DNA of 64,000 bases from Tetraselmis striata. Taxonomy: Eukaryota > Chlorophyta > Chlorodendrophyceae > Chlorodendrales > Chlorodendraceae. Below are positions 22,324 through 33,110 of the stretch, piece by piece; position 1 is the first letter of the stretch, and every line of letters starts with the position of its first letter. The position numbers were made by a program, and so were the translations under genes. Below the pieces are notes generated by a model. It made no database searches. It was not told the DNA's origin and saw nothing but the letters and a program-made list of their open reading frames with translations. Where the stretch lies: contig VCJN01003359.1 of the NCBI GenBank assembly GCA_006384855.1, forward strand, positions 1 to 64,000, in the 5' to 3' direction.

Positions 22324-23918
22324 AGGACCCACTAAGGACCAAGGACCAAGGGCAGTAGTTACTAATGCCAGGAGATAGGGCTCTTGAAATAACCCATAGA
22401 CTGAGGTCAGAATTGTACCCTTTTGCAGTTGTCCCGCATCGCCTGCTCTTTTGAATAATATAACATATGCTTGCGACGAGATGATGTCCAGGTGAGGGAT
22501 AAGGATTAATAAGAATTAGTACCCTGTAGTGAGCTGTACAATTTATTAGCGACAACAATGTGGCAGGCAACCTCGTAAAATACTAGTGGGATACCGGTAC
22601 TGCAGAGCGGCATGTATGGGGATACCTCCTAAAATTTAGGAGGTTGCGTATGGTTCCTGTACCGGTTTCATTGCTGTCGGAAAATAAGCAGAATGGAGTT
22701 GCACTTCTACAGTACCTGTAGTTAGGGAGACAAACCCCCTTAATAGCTACCTACTACCTGCTGCCGCGGGGATGCGTGCCAACGATTGGGGCTGTTGGTC
22801 GGTTACCGCCGCATCAGGTCGCCTCGCAGTGCTGATGGGTTTGGTTACACCAGGAGAGTCGGGCGAAGAAGGCAAAGTACCGGTACCTGGGGTACCTGTA
22901 CTACCAAGGGCGGCAGGCACGTGAGCGCGGCCGGCAAGGCACTAAGTACAGGCGCTAAGTAGCAGGGCCGGCGGAGCGCGCGTGGCGTCCCCGCCTCGCA
23001 TCCGCCTGATCGTTGATGGCGACCTCCCCATCGTTATGAATATACTGTAGCAGCAACAGGGGGTAATTACCCATGGCTACAGGGTATCCCGGTACCAGCG
23101 CCAGCCGCCCGCTGCTGGCACAACACTCGCGGATGTCAATCACGCCGCGACGACCTCACAGCTCACACTACAGGGGCAAAACCGTCGAACAACGGGACAG
23201 CAGGTCAAAGCCGCGCAGGCCGGGTTCACGCAGCGCAAACCAGCGCGGCGTCTCTCACAGCGTGTGGCAGCTGGCGGTAACGATGGCGGGAGCGCTTCGC
23301 ATCCGGCTCGCTGCCCCAATTCTGACGATGAGAAAGGGCGCAGCTCTGGCGCCGCCGCAGCATTGCCCGTCGCTCCTGCGAGCACGAGGGCCGCTGCCCC
23401 CCACGGCGGCGTCGCTCAGGCACCCCTTTACGAAGCTTCCCAGGCAGAGGCAGCTTCTTGGCTGGAGGGGGCCAGGCTCTCCGGGGAGCCGGCCTCTGTG
23501 TGCCGAGGGTACCTCGTCCGGCGGCGCGGCGAGTGCGCTCCCCGACTGGGAATCGGCGGACTCGGACGACAGTCCCGTCGACTGGGACCTGTTTGCCGAG
23601 CAAGCAGGCTACTCTACCAGTTTTACAAAAGTGCGAGCACGTCCACATCGATACCCTCAAAACGGGTACCACCGCACGGACAACAGTGTGCCGTAGCTAC
23701 TTCTGACGAGTCTGGCAACACTGCGGGCGACACGTGTGCGCTGATTGGCATGCGGTGTTATTTGCATCAACAGGTACATGGCGCGAAGTGCGGAGGGTAC
23801 GTATGCAAGCAATGTTAGGCCCGCAGCATGCAGCAAACCAGCGTCGTAGAAAGTCTTAGCCCGTATCATTCTGGCTGGCTGCGGGACACTCACACATGCT
23901 GTTTCGTCCGTTTGTGAC
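22324..23918. other. Intergenic between Copia element and ArsH gene
   Basis: An odd 21-bp palindrome (acctcctaaaatttaggaggt) lies at 22624-22644. A plus-strand frame at 23073-23696 (207 residues, ending SADSDDSPVDWDLFAEQAGY then a basic tail) is open, but an overlapping frame in the same stretch is equally open, so I do not call a gene. The ArsH promoter should lie in the last few hundred bases. Confidence 0.35.
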
Positions 23919-25343
23919 ATGCGGCGTCGCGCTCATGCTGGTGCGCGTGTGCCGTCCAGATGGCTGGCTCACCAGGCCGCAGAGCCTGGTTGGGTGGACG
24001 GCATAGAGATCCAAGATGCGGCCAACTTTCGGCCACAGGGCGCCCAGATGGAGCATGCACCGAGGATTCTTGTCATATACGGGTCCCTCAGAGAAAGGTT
24101 GTTGGGCTAACAGGGTGCCGTGTCCTGTGCCAACTTGCAGTCAATCTCCGCTGCATGCGATGAATAGCGATTGGATGCCGCCATGCCTGGATGCCACCTA
24201 CGAGGCGCCTCAAGCCTCTGCCTGCCTGCTGTGAAACAAACCATGGTTGCTGATTGTCGACATTACCCTCCGCATTGCCCTCCAGATCCTTCTCCCGCCT
24301 GATGGCCTTCGAGGCCGCCAGGGTCCTGGAGCGCTGCGGCTTCGATGTGCGGTGCTACTGCCCCAGCGGGCTCCCCCTGCGCGACCCGGAGCTGGAGGCA
24401 CATCCCAAGGTGACAATGGCGTTTAATCGAAGTGATGGAGTTCACACGCCTGCAAGCACCATGAATGGGCCATTACAAACTTGCCGAGCGGTTTCGGTCA
24501 TCAGGTGCAAGAGTTGCGCTACCTCAGCACATGGAGCGAGGGCCACGTGTGGAGCTCCCCCGAGATGCATGGAAACCTCACCGGCGTGTTCAAAACCCAG
24601 ATTGACTGGCTGCCGCTCAACACCGGCAGCGTCCGCCCCACCCAGGGGAGAACTGCAGTGGTGATGCAGGTGCGTGGCAGCCGGACCTCCCAGCGGTGTC
24701 GGCATGCCGCCGCCTGCGGTCGCTGACTGTTCACAGGATGCCCCCCCCGCCGCCGTTCAACGTTTCCGCTATGCATTGCACTGCGCCCATACAATGACCT
24801 GACCGCGCCTCGCCGCGTCGCAGGTCAATGGGGGCAGCCAAAGCTTCAATGCGGTGAACAGCATGCGGGTGCTCGCGCGGTGGATGCGAATGCCATGCTG
24901 CACCAATCAGAGCAGCGTCCCCAAGGTGTGGCTTTAGGCCCTACCTGCGCACAAGAGGCATGGGGGCTGATGTACCAGTTTGTGCCTCAAGGAATAGTAG
25001 ATCGGCTGAGGGAAAGACTGTTTCACAACCATCATTTTCCCCGCGCGGGGAGGGGGGGGGGGGGGGGGGGGGGGATAGGGTTTAGGGGTAGGTTCTGATG
25101 AGGGGAGACTGTGCTGCACAGGCCTGGCAGGAGTTTGACGATTCCGGCAGGATGACGGACTCTCCGTTCCGGGAGCGGCTGGTGGACGTGATGGAGGAGT
25201 TTGCAAAGTTCACGCGCATTATGCGGGAGCATGCTGATTTCTTGGTCGACAGACATTCGGAGCGAGAGGAGAAGCGCCGCGAGGGCAGGCTGCTGTCGCA
25301 GGCTGAGAAGGAGGCCGCCAAGGCGGGCGGAGCCTCATCCTAG
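23919..25343 (+). CDS. arsH: ArsH-type NADPH-dependent FMN flavoprotein, five exons
   Basis: Exons are 23919-24097, 24286-24409, 24505-24669, 24824-24925 and 25122-25343. All junctions are in phase, giving 263 residues ending in TAG (ArsH is usually about 230-250). Flavodoxin-fold hallmarks are in order: [17 protein letters not shown] (FMN phosphate loop), [56 protein letters not shown] and [19 protein letters not shown]. ArsH oxidises trivalent methylarsenicals and reduces quinones or chromate with NADPH, so it gives resistance to organoarsenicals in the cytosol. The family is mainly bacterial, cyanobacterial and fungal, so transfer into this lineage is likely, but the five introns show it is long settled. 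The start at 23919 is the first in-frame ATG I see; an upstream exon cannot be excluded. Intron 4 contains a long G-run (from about 25051). Confidence 0.9.
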
Positions 25344-26233
25344 ATAGACGCGTCACCGTCCGCCGTTACACATCACCGATCGCGAACCATTTACGGATAT
25401 TGTGAAACTGTTGTCGCCATCTGCGCTTTGACCGGAACTGTACTTCTCCAAGTAGATTCAATCACCCTCATGCATGGCATTCCCGATGAGTTCAACTGCT
25501 GCTGCGTGCTTTGCAAAGTGTTGTCGCCTGTGGTTACGTTGTGATACCGGCTCCGCGCACCGACCGGTGGGCTGACACCCAATTCTGGGGTAAGAGTGGC
25601 GGCGCCTATTGGAGACGCCCGGGGGCGGGGCATGTCGGCTCACTTTGACGAGCGGAAGCGCGGTCAAGTCCGCACGCGCCAGGGCGTGGCGCTGGCGGAC
25701 TCGATGCGTGTGCCACTCGTCGGCGTCGGCGCGCTTTCGACCGTTCAAGGGCAAGCTGTGGCCGCTGCCTGCTTCTAGGGCCCGCGTGTTTCGTGTCCCT
25801 CAGACGTCGACCGACTGGGTCGAGCCGGCGCTTCATGGCGACCAGACGCCCCTGCCAGCAGCACCCACGCTGGATGCGCATCTACGTGGACCAGAGTATT
25901 TCGGATACACGATTTAAATTGATGATGTTATATTATATTTTCATCGTCATCAGCGCCTTGAGGCTCCGAGGCTGTACTGAAGCTACGGCCCAGGGCTTAC
26001 ATCCCCTAAAAGTGCATTCTCCGGACGCTCTCCCTGTAACCAAAAAGTTCATATTTAAAAGAGATACTCGTAGTAGCGCTACAGGTGTGTAGCACAGAAC
26101 TACGCAAGCGATCTTGCCGCGGCCGTGGCGCGCGTCGTCAGGCGCGGCTATAACGACTCAGAGCAATCCGAGTGTTGCCCTAAAGCCCTCTGTATTCCCC
26201 TCCACTTCCGGGTAATGTTATCACCTCCGGAGT
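25344..26233. other. Convergent 3' region between ArsH and DPH1
   Basis: No gene was recognised. It contains the 41-bp repeat at 26012-26052. Both neighbouring genes end into this interval. Confidence 0.4.
26012..26052 (+). repeat. 41-bp repeat, perfect inverted partner at 10343-10383
   Basis: It is identical over all 41 bp to the reverse complement of 10343-10383. The flanks differ at once on both sides. Confidence 0.85.
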
Positions 26234-29200
26234 TCAGCCCGTCGCGCTGCAGGCACAGGCAGCCGCCTCGCAGGGGGGTTTGTCTCGTCGACGAGGTGGC
26301 TTGGCGCGGTGGTAGCTGCTGTTCCACTCACCGCCGTCGCGGTCGTAGTAGTCCATGGGGTATGGGTCCACGCCGTCGGCGCTCCCGGCCTCACGCTCCC
26401 AGAAGCCCGGCACCTTGCCCAGCGCGATCCACGCCTCGTACGGCGTAAGCGTGGGCAGCGCGAAGCCCTCGCCCCAGTCGATTGACAGCCGGGGGCAGGC
26501 GACCTGCAGGTGCCGGCGTCGGTGCACGGACTCAGCCGAGTCGCAGGGCCGCACAGCGTCGGTTATCCGAACGTCGCTGAATGGGCGCGATACAGTATCA
26601 TATCTGAATCTGAGCGATTCGACTCGGTTTCATCGATTTCGAGTGCGAGTACCTGGGTACTCGTACTACACGTAGCAGATTTTGTCGATGCAGACTGCAA
26701 ATGCGCTCCATTCAATTTATCGTCGCTATGGGTCGCCATACAGTCGCTAATCCTTATACCACGATGAGTGACCAAAGACAAATCCATTTCGCCGCCCGAT
26801 TCGCTACGCGATGAATGAGTTCATATTTAAGATTTAAAATAGGCATCCGCGGGGGAATTATACGGTAGTAATAGACGGCGGTTAATAATGCCTGGCAGGT
26901 GATGTGCACATATTAAACCGAATTGACCGAGTTTAATAATTAAAACTGCACGAAACAAAATGACGATACGCTGTACATTCAGTGGGCGCTTAAAATATCG
27001 ATATACACTTATTTCATGCGAGTTGCTGATCTGCTGGTTACAAATATGATCTTCAGCGTTCGATGCTTGGTGCGAATTAGTTCAGGCCCGGGATGCTGGA
27101 AGACAAGTGGATAGGGGGGGGGGGGGGGGGGGGGGAGCCAGTTACCTGGATCCACGCGTCGACGCCGGTCATCATTGCCAGCTTCTGCGGCGAGATCTCC
27201 GACAGCAGCACCACCACGTGCTCCTTCCCCTGCTGCTCCAGCTCCGCGCACAGCTGCTCCACAATGCGCGGGTTCCCTGCACCATAAAGAGTTGCTCACT
27301 TTAGAGTACAGCTGCTCACTCTGGGTTCGCTCACAGAACCCAGAGTGAGCGCGAACGTACGCGATAATACCAAGCCATGCCTGCCCACTGTACGAAGAGA
27401 GCACCCATGCGCAGCAAGGCCAGCCCTGCTGCATGATCAGCTGCGGCAAAACGATAGTCCGAGGGTTTGCCGGCATGTGCTTCGAGGCGGAGTGGCCGCC
27501 CGGGATCGAGCCTCGAAAACACCTCAATCAATGTAATCTGATCAGGAAATCAAAAACAATAAATCGTATCACAATATCGCGTCAATCAATTGACAATCAT
27601 TCCGTTCTGTATTTGTGGGTGATTCCGATGTATGTTGAAATTTCATTGTTCAACTAGTAAATCCTTTTTGTGATTGTGTGGGTGTGTTTAGGGGGGGGAG
27701 GGAGGGGGGGTGGCGGGTAGTAAACACTGCTTATTTTCAAACCCAAAGTATGCGTACGGTGCGATACTTCAGGCATGCGCTGGTCTGTGGCAGAGGGGAG
27801 GGAAGGGAGAAGGGGTGTGGGGGGGGGGGGGGGCGCGCACCCTGCCGGCCGAGAGTGCCCAGCACCACCCCAAAGATGCGCGCGCCCTTGGCAGCCTCCA
27901 CCGCCCGCCGGCGCACCGCGCGCATGCCCTGCTGGTCGTACTCCTCGCGCGTGATGACGCGGGCGTAGGGGTCGTAGCGGTACGCCGGCAGCGTAGGGTT
28001 GGCGATCATCATCGCCTGCGGGGGCGGGAGCCGGGGAGAGGGGGGCACGCGTGCGCAGCGCGTAAGCTCGGCCGCATCGGCAGACAAGGCGCAGAGCCCC
28101 CCCTCCGCATTGTCGACCTCCTCTTTCCGGCCCCGCGCGCACGCATTTACGAGCCTCATTCAGATGCGTGGCAAGGTATGTCCCGCCGTACATGGCTGGC
28201 GGAGCCTCCCTCCCCCCCCCCCCCTCTCTCGCTACCGGAGTCAATTGAAGAGATCAGCAAGCGGATCGGACCGGGTACTTGTTCGGGTGTCGGAGAAACT
28301 GCAGCAGCACCTCCGAGGCACCCTTCATAGGCATGAACAACAGAACGCTCTGTGCAGCAAATGCGACGTTATGGGCGTCACGCAATGGAGGAGGATGCAA
28401 AAAAAAGTAATCGTACAAGAAATAGGGAAAAACCAGGAGTGCGGTAAACACCGTGGAGCTTGGCGTGTGGTTATTGCATTTGCCCCCTTCCCCCCCCCCC
28501 CCCCCCCCTCGTCACCAATACCACTATGTAATACTAACCAATAACACTCAATAAATGGACGACACTAAATAACTCGGATTGTATCAGAATAAGCCACAAA
28601 AACAGAACGGAACGCTTGGCGCCATGTGGCGCAACATTCTTCTAAACCTATGGGACCTATGCGATCCCAATTAAAAGGGACTTCTGGGATGGGGGACTGA
28701 GGATCTACATGAGACAGGCGTTGAAAGAGCGGACGAGTTGTCCTTGGGGGCTCGATTCCCGGCGGCAGCTCCGCCGCGGGACACACGCGCGCACCCACCT
28801 CCAGGTGGAAGCGGCCGTCCGCCACAAAGAGCAGCGCGTCAAAGCCCTCCGCGTTGTTGGGCAGCGCGGGCGCCGTGCAGCCGAGGACCTCCCCCGGCGA
28901 CAGCGGCTTGGCCTGCGGCACCACGATGTTGGGGTGTGTCTCCGCCAGCGCCACGCGAGCCTCCTGTGTGCCCAGCAAAGCACCGCCGCGGGGCTGAGAC
29001 CCTACACGATCATTCGCTGGTTGGAGTTTGCCCAACTGCCATTGTTGCCGATGCGGCGCGGGGTAGCGGTGCACCAGCAGTGCCTACAGGTGGGGCCAAC
29101 GTGTCGCATCAGCTGTACTCATAGTGATACCCGAGGGGAATACTCAGGTTTATAGAAGCATTGCGAATAAGAACGAGCCCGGCCTCCCAGAATGTAGACC

Positions 29201-31388
29201 AAACTTGAGCGGAAATCCAGGCGGGAATGTTCGTATACATGAACCTGCTGCTTGCGCGCGAGCCCAATCATGGAGCCCACTTTCTCGCCGCCACTATATA
29301 TCGACAGAACGCATCGAATGCGCGGTGTGCTGTATGTAGCTGGGGAGATGTCGGAGTGCGTGCAGGCCTCGCCCTTGGGAGGACCCGGCGCCCTCCGACT
29401 GTGTGAAGCCCCGTGCAAACACGCCGAACTAACTTTAGAGAATCGTAACCCCCCCCCCCCCCCCCCCCCCCCGGAAAACAATAAAATCCAATCCCGGCTC
29501 AGTCTCAGTCTAGGCAGCACCCCCCTATAGCGGGGAGGAGGAGGTTCAGCCATCGGGGCGGAAGCAAGCAACCCGCATCCAGCAAACCCCGCCACATGTG
29601 AGTGTGAGTGAGTGCGACAGGCTGGTCAACCAGTGTGTGTGAGCGAAGTGGGGGGGGGGGGGGGGGGGTGCCGCTGCCATTGACCGTTGCGATCACAGCG
29701 GTGATTAGTTTCTGTAATAATGTACCTTCCGGTCTTGCCGTGCCGTATCATATTATTGTGACATCTCATATCAGATGAGCTGGCCATTCCTACCCGGTTT
29801 TGTCCTATCGTGTCCTGTGCGTCCTTTCCTTGTCCTCTTGCACCCTACCACACTGCCTTACCAGGTCGGAGATTAGCGCCCCCCCCCCCCCCCCCCCCCA
29901 ACCATTTAACTGGTTCCCTCAAGGCCCCGAAAAGAATGACTTGTTTTGCAGCTTGAATTGGGGTTCAAAGCATGTGCTATGATGCTGATTGGCTCGCGAA
30001 TCCTTGAAAGCGCGTCAAAATGGATAAGACAGCGAGCCCAGTCAGGGCCGGTCATGCTGGAGTCTCGCCGCCATGGCACTAGCGAGAAGCAATCGATTCG
30101 ATCCAGGGCGAGGCAGTGCCGGCGGCGTGCCGGGTGGCACCGAGGGAGCAGCGCGGCGGCCGCACCTGCATGGAGGACGCAAACTGGATGGTGCCCGCGA
30201 GCGCGAGGCGCTGCGCGGGCTCAAAGTTGTGGCGGACGGTGGCGACCAGGTGGCCCACGTCGCACTTGATGTCCACGAAGACGTACATGCAGGGCAGGCG
30301 GGTCGCGTCCACGGGCACCAGGCAGCTGTGCCCGTAGTGCACCAGAAAGTCGGCGCCCAGCGCGGCCGCGCTGAGGTCGTCCACGCAGCAGGCGCCAAAG
30401 GTGACGTCGCCCAGCACGTACGCGTGCCGCACGCCGCCAAAGCTGCCCAACGCCATTGCGCGCCCACCCCCCACACACACACAAAGGGGCTCAGCGGCCC
30501 CTAACAGCACTGTCTCACATGGCAAATTTCAAGCAATCAGGGGTGCTGTGGTGACAAGCCCTATCATGACCTAGGCGACTTGATCCAGAACCCTAGTTGC
30601 CTAGCCCTCATTCCCAGTCCGGTCCCCCAATAAGGTACCCCCCCTCCCTACTGCGCACTGCCGCCCGGCCATGCCATGGTACCAACTCCTAAGTTCTCCC
30701 CCTGAAGCCTTTCCTTCCCCTACCCGGGGCCACCACAGAGCGGGACAGCGCTGGCAACCGTGAAACCCTTGGAGTGCAGCGCTGTTATGGGGGCCGTTTC
30801 CGGCAGCAGTCCAGCAACACAGAGCACCCTGTGCCGGTGACACCTGCGTCATGGTCATCAAGCAGAACACCGGGGAGCATCCCGGGAGAAGGATTCGAGG
30901 GCCGTCTTGTAGCTGCAGACGGCCGAGGCTTGTACCCGGGTGCCTGACACATGCTACCCGCACTGCTGGGAGCTGCTGCGCTGGCCGGCGCTTGGACCAA
31001 CGGATCCGTCATACCGCATGTAGCTGCCGCAGCAGACGGCGCCGCCACCCCCCCTCAACCCCCCGGTCCAGCACACACATCGCCCATACCACCCATGTAG
31101 CGTCGCCCACGATGCCGATGCCAGAGCCGCGGCGGGCGGGGGGGGGCGGCTCACCGGCGGAAGATGTCCGCAAGGGCGCAGCTGTACATGAGCAGCCCCT
31201 CCGGAAACTGCAGCGCCACCGCGCGCACGCCCTCCTTGCGCAGCCGCCACACCGTCTTGTGCACCTCGAAGTTGTAGTTGGCGGGCAGCACGGCGATGGC
31301 CTCGTTCAGCGCGGCATCCTGCAGGATCTCGTCTGGCACCTGCCAGGCGCGCAGCCCACATCTGTGAAACAGCAACAGCCCCGCAAAG

Positions 31389-31422
<34 letters not shown>

Positions 31423-32047
31423 TGTGGCAGCAGCATCCGGCGCGCGTAGGCCGTCACCTACCGCCTGCCGGATGAAGCGCTTGGGGCCGGCGGGCCGCGA
31501 CTGTGGCGTCTTCACGCTGAGCAGCCCCATCTGAGCGCCGATCGCCACGTCGCCGCCTCCAGAGGGTGCAGCTTTTGGCGCAGCGGGCTGCGGGGCGCCC
31601 CATGCCGGGCTCGTCAGTGCATGTGGGGCCCGGGGGGGGGGGGGGGGGGGCAGAGCGATAACGGCGAGGGGGGGAGGGCAATCATAGGCGCAGAGTTGGA
31701 GTTGTGGCGTACGTCTCACCCTATCGAAAGCAGCGTCATCATTTCGCAATCAGTTTGTAGCGTATTTGGTAGTGTAGTGAGCGGATAATTGAGGCGGGAT
31801 GGGGGGGGGGGGGGGGGGGGGGGCTACGCCTGCGCTGATAGCTCAGAGGCAGAGGACTTTACCTACCGTGCCTGCTGAGCTGAGCGTCCGCAGATGCAAG
31901 GTGCAGAGTCCCTGGGCGAGGGAAGGGGGAAGGGGGTCGGGAGAGAGGGGGGAGTCATACCTGCTGTTGCGAGCCGCCACCGACGCCGCCGCCGAAACGA
32001 CGCGGCTCCTCCTCAGGTGCGGTCGCCGCAACACCGTCCGCCGACAT
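26234..32047 (-). CDS. DPH1: Diphthamide biosynthesis protein DPH1, eight exons
   Basis: Exons on the minus strand are 32047-31961, 31587-31462, 31339-31155, 30442-30166, 28963-28799, 28015-27841, 27276-27146 and 26503-26234. Phases match throughout, giving 471 residues ending in TGA (human DPH1 has about 440). With DPH2 it forms the radical-SAM-like iron-sulfur enzyme that moves the 3-amino-3-carboxypropyl group of S-adenosylmethionine onto a histidine of elongation factor 2, the first step of diphthamide synthesis in the cytosol. Conserved blocks are [102 protein letters not shown] and PYPMDYY. The three cluster Cys positions (GACC, LGC, ACPR) are present. The acceptor of the second exon (31587) is inferred from phase. 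Several introns have C-tracts of 15 or more beside the donor. Confidence 0.93.
27314..27350. repeat. Perfect 15-bp inverted repeat with 7-base loop
   Basis: gctcactctgggttc (27314-27328) is followed by seven bases and then its exact reverse complement (27336-27350). It lies in a DPH1 intron, about 40 bp upstream (in transcript direction) of an acceptor, and could form a strong hairpin. Confidence 0.9.
31389..31422. repeat. 34-base C homopolymer in DPH1 intron 2
   Basis: This is the longest unbroken homopolymer I found in the window. It is a G-run in the DPH1 transcript, about 50 bases before the acceptor at 31340. Confidence 0.92.
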
Positions 32048-33110
32048 CGTGACCGACAGAGCCCGGCCCCTGCCTATATCGACTGCCGGCGACAGGGCGA
32101 GAAAGCTTTAGGTGCAGCACGCGCTGCTACACGTGGCGGGCGAGACGCACGACGCGCGGGGGTGAGCCGGTTGCGAGCAGGGCGGGTGCGACCACACCCT
32201 GCTTGGCGGCGGCGGTGCGACTTGGGGCGGCCGTAACGACGGCAGTTCAGCGGTTCGCCAGCCAGCGTATACCGAGAGCTACTGTGCTCTTTCGAAAGGG
32301 GTAGACAGGTGAAGTAGAATAAGCGTGTTCGTCTTTACTGTATGTGTGTGGGTGGGTGAGAGTGTGTGTGAGTGAGTGCGTGTGTGTCTGTGTGTGTGTG
32401 CGTCGGTGTCTAAGGTTTATCTGTGACAGTGTTCGAGTGTGTGTGCGTGAGCTACTAGAGCGACTGCTGCTACGCGACCGTACCATACAGTACCTCGCAA
32501 CTGCTGTTTCCTATTGCCTATTTGCAGTATAGGTGGTATATCGCCTTTTGCACCCAGCTCATGCAACTAATAAATAGTATCTATAGGTACCCGCCGTAGT
32601 ACCCGTTAATACAGTGGCCCGCAGCAGGCGCGCAGTAGTGGCCGGGGGAGCTGAGGGTGCCCCCGCAGTCCCATAGTCGCTACATATATATAGCGACTAT
32701 ATGTCATAAGGAATAAAAGGCATGAACAAGTTCCCGTATAATCGCTCAGGGGCTGCTGCAGACATTGATTAATAACGAGGAGCTGGAATGAAAAAGCCCA
32801 TTCCTCTGCTAGTCGCTAGCGAGCACTAACTTCCCGGAGCGCATCAGAACAGGTTAGTTAGCGACGGTATGGTCGCTATCACTCAAGCAATCCGCGGCCG
32901 ATTAAAAGCAAAAGTAATCCACAACGGAAAAATCCAGGGCATTACCTCCAGAGTAGCGACTCGTCGTACGAGTCGCACCGCAGCCATGTTGTTGTTGGTT
33001 GGCGTGCCCACTGTGCGCCGCCGCAACTGCGACTTCCATTCCATCCGGTCGACCAACGCTGTCACGTTGTAAGAAGAGCAAGCGAAATTGCCTTAAAGGC
33101 GATCGCAGTT
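32048..33110. promoter_or_regulatory. Divergent upstream region of DPH1 and the trypsin-like gene
   Basis: The two genes face away from each other here. From 32341 to about 32450 there is an imperfect GT-repeat. From 32673 to 32976 the word GTCGCTA/TAGCGAC recurs at least six times. It includes a 10-bp-arm palindrome (atagtcgcta...tagcgactat, 32673-32700) and a second inverted repeat (gcgactcgtcgtacgagtcgc, about 32956-32976), 135 bp before the trypsin-like start. Binding-site function is inference; I found no plain core promoter. Confidence 0.4.

Noticed and set aside
17568-22328. Target-site duplication of the Copia element
   Set aside because: The five flanking bases (aggga, aggac) do not match.
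23073-23818. Two overlapping plus-strand open frames before ArsH
   Set aside because: Both are open and biased in composition, neither shows a domain, and they cannot both be real.
31826-31912. Possible tRNA (tagctcagaggcag looks like an A box)
   Set aside because: No matching B box (GGTTCGA-type) and no acceptor stem could be paired.
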